A DNA stretch of 12,856 nt from DAOQAU01 sp035354275 (GTDB lineage: Bacteria > Cyanobacteriota > Vampirovibrionia > Gastranaerophilales > Gastranaerophilaceae). Where the stretch lies: contig DAOQAU010000047.1 of NCBI GenBank assembly GCA_035354275.1, positions 1 to 12,856 on the forward strand, in the 5' to 3' direction. The position numbers were made by a program, and so were the translations under genes. This document shows positions 6,609 to 12,856 of the stretch, piece after piece (the stretch's first letter is position 1; every line of letters begins with the position of its first letter). The notes below the pieces were generated by a model, which made no database searches, was not told the origin of the DNA, and worked only from the letters and a program-made list of their open reading frames with translations.

Positions 6609-6614
6609 TATAAT
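6609..6614 (+). promoter_or_regulatory. Probable -10 element of pilT
   Basis: A perfect TATAAT 26 nt before the pilT start. No -35 hexamer stands out at 16-18 nt upstream (the DNA there is an A-run), so an activator or an UP-like A-tract may compensate. The rest of the 203-nt gap between the small genes and pilT is AT-rich with no ORF or clear RNA. Confidence 0.45.
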
Positions 6615-6640
6615 GTAAAAATAGATAGGAGATTGGTTAA

Positions 6641-7708
6641 ATGCATATTGAAGAATTACTGGAAAAAGTTGTAGAAAAAAAAGGCTCCGACCTGCATATA
6701 TCCGCAAATTTGCCTCCCATAATGCGTGTTGACGGGAATTTGCAAAGAATGGACTATCCGGCACTAACACCTGAAGATGTTGAATTTCTTCTTTTCCCTA
6801 TGCTTTCTAATGAACAAAGAAGAAGACTTGAACAAGAATGGGAACTGGATTTTTCTTACGGCATACAAGGTTTAAGCCGCTTCAGGGTAAATTTCTATAA
6901 AGATAAAGGCAATTACGCCGCAGCTTTCAGGGTAATTGAATCCATTGTTCCTTCTTTTGAATCACTCGGATTACCTGAAGTGGTTAGAAAAACCGCTGAA
7001 AAACCCCGCGGACTTGTTTTGGTTACAGGGCCTACAGGAAGCGGTAAATCAACAACGCTTGCGTCCATGATTGACTATATTAATGAATCAAAATGCGAAC
7101 ATATTTTGACAATCGAAGATCCTATTGAATTTGTTCATGCTTCTAAAAAAAGTATAGTGCATCAAAGAGAATTAGGACAAGACACCCGCTCCTTTGCAAA
7201 CGCGCTTAAATCAGCCTTAAGAGAAGACCCTGACATCATACTGGTGGGTGAGATGAGAGACCTTGAAACAATACGCCTTGCACTTACTGCTGCAGAAACA
7301 GGGCACTTGGTTTTTGGAACCCTTCACACATCTTCAGCCGGCCAAACGATTGACCGTATTATTGATGTATTCCCCGAAGGACAACAACAGCAAATCAGAA
7401 TTCAGCTTTCCAATTCGCTTGTTGCGGTTTTTGCACAAACTCTCCTGCCAAGGTTACAGCCTGACGGAAGCCAAAAAGGTCGTGTCATGGCTCAAGAAAT
7501 AATGCTTGTTATACCCGCAATAGCAAACCTTATAAGAGAAGCTAAAGCAGCACAAATCTATTCTACAATTCAAATGAATAACGCAATAGGCATGCAAACT
7601 CTTGAAATGTCATTGAAAGATTTATATCAGAAAAAATTGATAACGCTTGATGATGCAATCGCAAGGTCCTCAAGACCGGATGAATTAAAACGTTTACTGC
7701 AAGCGTAA
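6641..7708 (+). CDS. pilT: Type IV pilus retraction ATPase PilT
   Basis: A hexameric cytoplasmic ATPase that depolymerises type IV pili and so powers twitching motility and DNA uptake. The 355-residue protein has the full PilT layout: N-terminal PAS-like domain with GSDLHI (15-20), Walker A GPTGSGKS (130-137), Asp box TIEDPIEF (157-164), Walker B DPDIILVGEMRD (196-207), His box TGHLVFGTLHTSS (220-232), and the C-terminal retraction motif, canonically AIRNLIRE, here AIANLIRE (293-300). Cyanobacterial PilT has a similar change as I recall (AISNLIRE) and also matches GRVMAQEI (280-287) and GMQTLE (317-322), which supports a cyanobacterial-phylum origin. AGGAG 9 nt before the ATG supports the start. 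It is transcribed alone and closed by a strong hairpin. The pilus assembly genes are elsewhere. Confidence 0.96.
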   Translation: MHIEELLEKVVEKKGSDLHISANLPPIMRVDGNLQRMDYPALTPEDVEFLLFPMLSNEQRRRLEQEWELDFSYGIQGLSRFRVNFYKDKGNYAAAFRVIESIVPSFESLGLPEVVRKTAEKPRGLVLVTGPTGSGKSTTLASMIDYINESKCEHILTIEDPIEFVHASKKSIVHQRELGQDTRSFANALKSALREDPDIILVGEMRDLETIRLALTAAETGHLVFGTLHTSSAGQTIDRIIDVFPEGQQQQIRIQLSNSLVAVFAQTLLPRLQPDGSQKGRVMAQEIMLVIPAIANLIREAKAAQIYSTIQMNNAIGMQTLEMSLKDLYQKKLITLDDAIARSSRPDELKRLLQA

Positions 7709-7716
7709 TTTAATCC

Positions 7717-7766
7717 AACACAAAGGGGCGGCTTTTTAAAAAAGCCGCCCCTTTGTGTTATTTTTT
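7717..7766 (+). terminator. Intrinsic terminator after pilT, overlapping the end of the convergent glycosyltransferase gene
   Basis: A perfect 16-bp stem (arms 7717-7732 and 7744-7759, with GGGGCGGC at the top) closes an AT loop and is followed by six T residues (7761-7766) on the plus strand. The stop codon of the minus-strand glycosyltransferase (7760-7758) lies in the foot of the hairpin. The minus-strand side has only a weak T-tract, so it may serve that gene less well. Confidence 0.9.
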
Positions 7767-9404
7767 AAAAGTAGCACAAAGCCAGGAGCCTTTTTGTTCT
7801 AATTTTACTGGCTTTAACTCAGTTAACATTGATTCTATTGTTTCATTTTTCAAGTAAGAAAAAACTGAAAACAAAAACGGTGTTTTTTCATATGCTTTAT
7901 CATCAAAAGCAATTTTCTTTAAATTATTTGGGGAAATCATAGAAACGCTATTTAAAAAAATAACGCTGATTTTTTGCCCCTTTTTCATTTTTTGAAAAAT
8001 CTCTTTTTTTAATTTCTTATCAAAATAATTACTTTCATTTGCTGAGAAAATTTCTCTAGCTTGTTTTTTTATTTCAATTTTATCCTTGACTAGTTCTTTA
8101 TCTGTCAAATATTGCGAAAAATTTCCCTTATTTATTGAAATAACATTTAATCCTTCAAAATCAAAATATCTTTCAAACCTTTCTTTAGGATAGTATTCCA
8201 GCAAAACAAAATCACCCTTTTTTAATTCAGCACCGAGTATCAAATCTGCAGCAAGCTTATGTCCTTCGGTGCGAACTCTTTTTATTGCAGAATCAGGCAT
8301 TGTAAAAAGATAAAGAAGTTGAATAAAACAAAAAGATAAAGCAAGAAAATACTTCCACTTTCTGTTATTCACTTCTGAAATTCCGAAACAAAAAATTGTT
8401 ATCAAAATCGGATAAATTTCTATTGAATATTTTGTAATAAAAACCATTTTTCCGAAAGCAGCGGCTATGGAAAGAACACTCAAAGTTCCAAGCACAACCA
8501 AGAAAAGACCTAATGCCTCTGTTTTGCCGGTTCGTATTGCCCTGTAAGTACCGTAAATTGCCAATAAAGAAGGTAAAATAGCAAAAATAAAGAATTTGGT
8601 CGAAAAATTATAAAAGAAATTATCCGGTGCATTAACCAAACTTGTTAAAACAGGCGAAAAATAATCGCTAATCAAAAACAAAATTTTTGAAAAAGTAAAA
8701 TGTCCCCACCACTGTGAATAAGATGATTCTGTAAATATTTTAAACGTAAGCGGTGAGAAGACAAGAAAACCCAATATAATAAAAATCCAAAGCGAAGAAA
8801 TTGTTTTTTTGTATTTAACATTTTTATTTATAAGCATGTAACTCACAAAAAATAAACTGAAAAACACATAAACAAAACCTATTGTATGCGTAAAAAGAAT
8901 TAAAAACAGCGAAAGAAAATATAAAAATATTTTGTGAGGTTTAGGATTTTTTACAAGCTTAAGTGTATATAAAAGAGAAAAAGCACTGATTAAAAAAAGT
9001 ACTTCATACATTCTGACTTCCTGAGAATAGTAGATTAAAAATGAGCTTATCGCAGTAAAAATCGCACAAAATATACCCAAACGTTTATTTTTAAATTCCC
9101 TTCCCACAAAGTACATCACAACAATTGATAACATTCCTGCAAAAACCGAACTTAAGCGCAGAGCCAAGTCGCTTTGCCCAAAATTCATGAAAAATTTCAA
9201 ATATAAGTAATAAAAAGGCATGTGGCATTGTGCAAAGACCTGATTAATAAATTCTTTTCCAAAAGGAATTGATGCAACATACCAGCTTACGTATTCATCA
9301 TTCCAAAGCCCTTCAGGCTTGTTAATTCCAAGCAATCGCAAAAATGTACCCAAAACTAAAACTGCCAAAAATATCCATAGAACTTTTTTGTTAAAAGGTT
9401 TCAT
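7758..9404 (-). CDS. GT39/PMT-type membrane glycosyltransferase
   Basis: A 548-residue polytopic membrane protein of the PMT/ArnT class, which transfers a sugar from a polyprenyl-phosphate carrier to a protein or lipid on the outer face of the membrane. The N-terminus has a transmembrane helix (about 8-26) followed by the loop motif GLWNDEYVSW (32-41), whose acidic pair D36-E37 is the expected catalytic site. HMPFYYLYL (61-69) replaces the usual HPPLYY-type motif, and QEVRMYE (128-134) is the third family landmark. Many helices follow to about residue 370, then a soluble domain of some 175 residues. TAGGAG lies 6 nt before the ATG. Acceptor and sugar cannot be told by eye. The divergent GT2 gene could supply the lipid-linked sugar, and a second PMT-like gene lies beyond it. 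Confidence 0.85.
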   Translation of the reverse strand: MKPFNKKVLWIFLAVLVLGTFLRLLGINKPEGLWNDEYVSWYVASIPFGKEFINQVFAQCHMPFYYLYLKFFMNFGQSDLALRLSSVFAGMLSIVVMYFVGREFKNKRLGIFCAIFTAISSFLIYYSQEVRMYEVLFLISAFSLLYTLKLVKNPKPHKIFLYFLSLFLILFTHTIGFVYVFFSLFFVSYMLINKNVKYKKTISSLWIFIILGFLVFSPLTFKIFTESSYSQWWGHFTFSKILFLISDYFSPVLTSLVNAPDNFFYNFSTKFFIFAILPSLLAIYGTYRAIRTGKTEALGLFLVVLGTLSVLSIAAAFGKMVFITKYSIEIYPILITIFCFGISEVNNRKWKYFLALSFCFIQLLYLFTMPDSAIKRVRTEGHKLAADLILGAELKKGDFVLLEYYPKERFERYFDFEGLNVISINKGNFSQYLTDKELVKDKIEIKKQAREIFSANESNYFDKKLKKEIFQKMKKGQKISVIFLNSVSMISPNNLKKIAFDDKAYEKTPFLFSVFSYLKNETIESMLTELKPVKLEQKGSWLCATFKK

Positions 9405-9428
9405 ACAACACTCCTATTTTTAAAAAAT

Positions 9429-9456
9429 TTGCAACTCTCCAAATTTTTAATATAAT
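9429..9456 (+). promoter_or_regulatory. Promoter of the GT2 glycosyltransferase
   Basis: TTGCAA (9429-9434) and TATAAT (9451-9456) are 16 nt apart; the start site would fall near 9463. The -35 hexamer is the same as at the PilZ promoter. On the opposite strand TTGTAT (9485-9480) with a TATATA box 17 nt on could drive the divergent GT39 gene, so the two promoters overlap. Confidence 0.5.
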
Positions 9457-9485
9457 TATATAATAAAGATTGGAAATTTATACAA

Positions 9486-10427
9486 ATGAAGTTAATAATT
9501 CAAATACCTTGTTACAATGAAGAAGAAACTATCTCAAAAACACTTAGCGATTTGCCTGAAAAAATTGAAGGCATAGATGAAATCCAAGTTTTAATTATAA
9601 ATGACGGAAGCACAGATAAAACAATAGAAGCTGCAAAAGCAAGCGGAGTGGAAAATTTTATTGATTTCCAAACAAATCGGGGGCTTGCAAGGGCTTTTAG
9701 TGCGGGATTGGCTAAATCTTTGGATTTAGGAGCTGACATAATTGTAAATACAGATGCAGATAACCAATATTGCGCAGATGATATTCAAAAGTTGATTAAG
9801 CCTATTCTTGAAAAAAAAGCCGATATAGTTATCGGAACACGTCCTGTTGAAGAAATAAAGCACTTTTCCTTCACAAAAAAAATGCTTCAAAAACTGGGTT
9901 CATGGGTTATGAGAGTTATAAGTTCAACCGATATTCAAGACGCCCCCAGCGGCTTTAGAGCATTCTCAAAAGATGCTGCGCTTAAAATTAATATATTTGA
10001 CAATTACACTTATACCCTTGAAACAATAATTCAGGCAAGAGCAAAGGGGCTTAAAATTGCATGTGTCCCTGTTCGAGTTAATCCCGAACTTCGCAAATCA
10101 AAATTAATGAAAAATATGTTTGACTATATCAGACGCTCAAGTTTTACAATGATGAGGATGTTTATCGTGTACAGACCATTCAGATTTTTTGCCATTATCG
10201 GCTCAATCTTTTTACTTGCCGGCTTTTTTATCGGCGCAAGATTTTTGTATTTTTACTCCCACGCGCAAGGCTCAGGGCATATTCAATCCCTTATCCTTTC
10301 TGCAATACTCATTTTAACCGGTGTCCAAACAGGTTTAATTGCGGTTTTTGCCGAGCTTCAATCGATTAACAGAAAAATAGTCGAAGACATCCAAACAAGA
10401 GTTAAAAAAATAGAATTAAATAAATAG
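9486..10427 (+). CDS. GT2 family polyprenyl-phosphate glycosyltransferase (DPM1/GtrB-like)
   Basis: A 313-residue enzyme with an N-terminal GT-A catalytic domain and two C-terminal membrane helices (about 230-255 and 265-290), the layout of enzymes that move a sugar from a nucleotide donor onto undecaprenyl phosphate. Motifs seen are IPCYNEEETI (7-16), the donor-binding INDGSTD (38-44), the metal-binding DxD in NTDADNQY (88-95) and the acceptor-site DAPSGFRAF (152-160), with a basic stretch at 202-217 just before the membrane part. This is close to dolichol-phosphate mannose synthase-like and GtrB proteins; which sugar is unknown. The Shine-Dalgarno is poor (GGA, 11 nt upstream). It is flanked by two PMT-type transferases on the other strand, which would use its lipid-linked product. 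It converges on the downstream gene with a 7-nt gap. Confidence 0.9.
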   Translation: MKLIIQIPCYNEEETISKTLSDLPEKIEGIDEIQVLIINDGSTDKTIEAAKASGVENFIDFQTNRGLARAFSAGLAKSLDLGADIIVNTDADNQYCADDIQKLIKPILEKKADIVIGTRPVEEIKHFSFTKKMLQKLGSWVMRVISSTDIQDAPSGFRAFSKDAALKINIFDNYTYTLETIIQARAKGLKIACVPVRVNPELRKSKLMKNMFDYIRRSSFTMMRMFIVYRPFRFFAIIGSIFLLAGFFIGARFLYFYSHAQGSGHIQSLILSAILILTGVQTGLIAVFAELQSINRKIVEDIQTRVKKIELNK

Positions 10428-10434
10428 TCGAGTT

Positions 10435-11913
10435 TTATCGGATTTTTACGTACATTAAAACACTTCTTGTTGATTCGGCTTTGCTTAATACTTTTTGGTT
10501 TTTGTATGCCCAGTTCATAAAGCAATTTGTAACTCTTCTTTCGGAAGTATAATCGTATGGCATAAAAAACCAATAATTGCCTTTTTTTAACCCTTGTAAA
10601 AATTTTAAATACGCTTCATCTTTATCTTCATTAACTTTTTCTTGTATAAATTTGTTTTTCAAATTATAAAAAGATGAATAGTAATAAAAATCGGCATTAG
10701 ACCCGCTGTTAAAAAGAATAATGTCATCTGGTTTTATATTTTGCGCCAAATATTGCATCATTTCTTTGCCAAAATGCCCTTTATTAATTTTTACGGAAGT
10801 AAAACTTTCAGATGTTTTTTTAATTTGAGGAAACGTAATAAAAAACAACAACATCAAAATCATTATTGATTTCACTTTTTTGCTTAAACTTATTTGGTCA
10901 AGCGGTTTTGAAATAAATATTATAATAAGCGGGATAAAAAATATTATTAACCTTTGAGAAAAGGGGTAAATATGAAGAATAGAAGAGGCTACGGATAATG
11001 AAAAAATCAATAAAGCCATAATTACAAAATTAAAGCGTTTTTCTTTTACGAAGATAAAAATCCCATACAAGGCTAAAATTACAATAAATAAAGCTGATTT
11101 TAACGGAATAAAAAAGTAAGTTATGTTTTGTGAAAACAAATAAATAAAATTAGAAAAATCAGCCGATATAAATTTATCTGCCCAAAAGGTCACCATTCCA
11201 TTCTTGTTATTAATATAAGCACCAAGCAGATAGATTTTTGAATACAGCAAAAAATTCAACAAAAAAGGCAAAAATAATACTGAAATTCTCTTAAAATCTG
11301 TTTTTTTAAATATTAAATATATTAAGCCTGCCCCTATCGCAAATAAAGACACAAAAGAAAACCAAACAAAACTTGACAAAATCATTGAAATTAAAAGAAT
11401 TTTTTTTAAATTAATTTTTAAAAAATCAATTTTTAAAAATATCAACAAGACTAACATAACAAAAAACATGTCTGAGCAATAAGGCTTAAATTCAAAGGAA
11501 TAATTTACTAAAACATTGTTTATTGCAAACAAAAACATAGCAAAAATGATTGTTTTTTTCATATTAAAAACATCTTTAAGAATAAAGTAAAAAACAAACA
11601 CGGATAGGATTGAAAATAAAAAAGGAATTAATCTGACAACAAAGTCAAATTCCCCGACCGTATTTGTAACGCCAAAAAGCCATGTCATTAACTTAGCAAA
11701 AACCATAAATAAAGGCGGGGCTATCTGCAAAAATCTCAGATGTGCGCATAATAAATCAAAATAACTTTTAAACTTGACATTCCAAGCCAAAGCAGACTCG
11801 TCATGCCACATTGAAGGATTTGACAAAAGCCCCTTGGCTCTTAAAAAAAACCCTAACAAAAATATTAAAATTAAAACCCCAAAATAAAATTTATTTTTAA
11901 TCTGAACATTCAT
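10435..11913 (-). CDS. GT39/PMT-like membrane glycosyltransferase, second copy
   Basis: A 492-residue polytopic protein related to, but clearly different from, the first PMT-type gene. An N-terminal helix (about 8-26) leads to the loop SMWHDESALAW (34-44) with the acidic pair D38-E39, then QIAPPLFMVF (63-72), matching the HPPL-type motif, and FEFKPYCSD (140-148), like the YEVKxYSSD element of bacterial members. Around ten further helices follow to about residue 375, then a soluble tail of roughly 110 residues. It probably takes sugar from a polyprenyl-phosphate donor; the acceptor is unknown. There is no Shine-Dalgarno before the ATG, and a TAAAAT sequence (11925-11920) ends 6 nt upstream, so leaderless transcription is possible. 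It lies downstream of the hppA terminator. Confidence 0.8.
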   Translation of the reverse strand: MNVQIKNKFYFGVLILIFLLGFFLRAKGLLSNPSMWHDESALAWNVKFKSYFDLLCAHLRFLQIAPPLFMVFAKLMTWLFGVTNTVGEFDFVVRLIPFLFSILSVFVFYFILKDVFNMKKTIIFAMFLFAINNVLVNYSFEFKPYCSDMFFVMLVLLIFLKIDFLKINLKKILLISMILSSFVWFSFVSLFAIGAGLIYLIFKKTDFKRISVLFLPFLLNFLLYSKIYLLGAYINNKNGMVTFWADKFISADFSNFIYLFSQNITYFFIPLKSALFIVILALYGIFIFVKEKRFNFVIMALLIFSLSVASSILHIYPFSQRLIIFFIPLIIIFISKPLDQISLSKKVKSIMILMLLFFITFPQIKKTSESFTSVKINKGHFGKEMMQYLAQNIKPDDIILFNSGSNADFYYYSSFYNLKNKFIQEKVNEDKDEAYLKFLQGLKKGNYWFFMPYDYTSERRVTNCFMNWAYKNQKVLSKAESTRSVLMYVKIR

Positions 11914-11922
11914 ATACCAATT

Positions 11923-11976
11923 TTAACAAAAAAAATTAAAAAAGGCGGCTTCGGTTTTTTAAAACCGAAGCCGCCT
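11923..11976 (-). terminator. Intrinsic terminator of hppA
   Basis: A perfect 16-bp inverted repeat (arms 11943-11958 and 11961-11976, core GGCGGCTTCGG) is followed on the minus strand by an almost unbroken T-rich stretch. It begins 26 nt after the hppA stop codon, and its T-tract runs close to the start of the next minus-strand gene. Confidence 0.9.
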
Positions 11977-12002
11977 AATATTAAACAGAAAAATGTAAAT
12001 AT

Positions 12003-12856
12003 CTATTCTGTTTTAGCAGGGATTCTCATTGCGTAGAAAGAACGAATTACGAATATCAACGCAATCACAAAGAACACGATACCTGCGATATGCGCGTATT
12101 TGTTAAACGCAGGTGAAATCGCAATTTCCATTGCCAACAATCCGAACAATGTTGTGAATTTAATAATCGGATTCATCGCAACAGATGAAGTATCTTTGAA
12201 AGGATCGCCTACGGTGTCACCGATTACGGTGGCATCATGAAGAGGAGTTCCTTTTTCTTTCAAATCGACTTCAACGATTTTCTTAGCGTTATCCCAGCAT
12301 CCGCCGGCATTTGCCATAAATACAGCCTGGAACAAGCCAAATACTGCTATTGCAATCAAGTAGCTGACAAAGAACGCTACAGGAGCGTTGTTCCCGTTAA
12401 ATGGAGCTGACAAGAAAGCAAAAGCAAGTGCAAATGAGAACAGAGAAATAAATATGTTCACCATACCTTTTTGAGCGTATTGTGTACAAATTTTTACTAC
12501 TTGTTTTGAATTTTCAACATTGGCTTTTTTATCGTCATTTTCGCCGAGTTTTATGTGTTTTTTAATAAACTCAACCGCTGAATATGCACCTGTTGTAACA
12601 GCTTGCATAGAAGCACCTGAGAACCAATAAATTACAGCACCGCCGGAAATAAATCCTAATAAAGTATATGGATTTAATACGTTAAGTATCATTTCAGGCT
12701 GAATGCCTAAAGTTTCTTTAATTAATAATATCAAAGAAAAAATCATGGTAGTAGCACCGACTACCGCAGTACCGATAAGAACCGGTTTTGAAGTAGCCTT
12801 GAATGTGTTTCCTGCACCGTCGTTTTCTTCTAAGTATTGTTTTGCATTTTCAAAGT
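12003..12856 (-). CDS. hppA: Membrane-bound ion-pumping pyrophosphatase HppA, C-terminal part
   Basis: An integral membrane enzyme that hydrolyses pyrophosphate and pumps protons or sodium across the membrane. The last 283 residues are visible and the frame is open to the window edge, so the 5' half is missing; the Met at 12746 is internal. Conserved pieces include GNTFKATSKP (15-24 of the fragment), GGCWDNAKK (184-192) and GDTVGDPFKDTS (212-223), part of the pyrophosphate/metal site. The residue after GNTF is Lys19 (codon 12800-12798), at the place where potassium-dependent enzymes have alanine, so a potassium-independent type is suggested. The sequence around it departs from the common GNTTKA form. 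A strong terminator follows. Confidence 0.93.
   Translation of the reverse strand, partial: FENAKQYLEENDGAGNTFKATSKPVLIGTAVVGATTMIFSLILLIKETLGIQPEMILNVLNPYTLLGFISGGAVIYWFSGASMQAVTTGAYSAVEFIKKHIKLGENDDKKANVENSKQVVKICTQYAQKGMVNIFISLFSFALAFAFLSAPFNGNNAPVAFFVSYLIAIAVFGLFQAVFMANAGGCWDNAKKIVEVDLKEKGTPLHDATVIGDTVGDPFKDTSSVAMNPIIKFTTLFGLLAMEIAISPAFNKYAHIAGIVFFVIALIFVIRSFYAMRIPAKTE

Noticed and set aside
12747..12856. Start of the pyrophosphatase gene at the Met at 12746
   Set aside because: The frame upstream is open to the window edge and encodes conserved HppA sequence, so this Met is internal.

Overview
This AT-rich window probably comes from a non-photosynthetic relative of cyanobacteria (Melainabacteria/Vampirovibrionia, for example Gastranaerophilales). 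The main evidence is the PilT protein: its C-terminal half (GRVMAQEI, then NLIREAK and GMQTLE) reads like cyanobacterial PilT as I remember it. A membrane pyrophosphatase and an anaerobe-type Re-citrate-synthase-like enzyme fit a fermentative, gut-type lifestyle. The assignment rests on recalled family sequences, not a search.

Left part (1-2739, minus strand): a complete C5-cytosine DNA methyltransferase is followed 4 nt later by the first codons of another gene that runs off the edge, so this may be a restriction-modification unit. Upstream is a DRE-TIM metallolyase of the LeuA/NifV/homocitrate synthase superfamily, most like Re-citrate synthases. It is transcribed divergently from an aspartate/glutamate racemase family gene (2843-3550).

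Middle (3551-7759): a 228-nt gap holds a GC-rich hairpin and a compact set of inverted repeats that could fold into a structured RNA. It ends in a good sigma-70-type promoter whose predicted start site falls on the start codon of a PilZ gene, which suggests a leaderless mRNA. The PilZ gene is followed in an apparent operon by a large TPR protein. Two small uncharacterised genes run the other way and abut the TPR gene tail to tail. They are divergent from pilT, the type IV pilus retraction ATPase. PilZ (possible c-di-GMP receptor), TPR scaffold and PilT together suggest a surface-motility neighbourhood. A strong hairpin terminator closes pilT.

Right part (7758-12856): two large polytopic GT39/PMT-type glycosyltransferases on the minus strand flank a plus-strand GT2 enzyme with two C-terminal membrane helices (polyprenyl-phosphate sugar synthase type). 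Together they could charge a lipid carrier and transfer the sugar to a protein or lipid at the cell surface. The window ends in the 3' part of hppA, the proton- or sodium-pumping membrane pyrophosphatase, followed by a strong intrinsic terminator.

I see no rRNA, tRNA, CRISPR array, insertion sequence or prophage. The least explained pieces are the structured gap before the PilZ gene, the two small genes at 6009-6437, and the truncated gene next to the methyltransferase.
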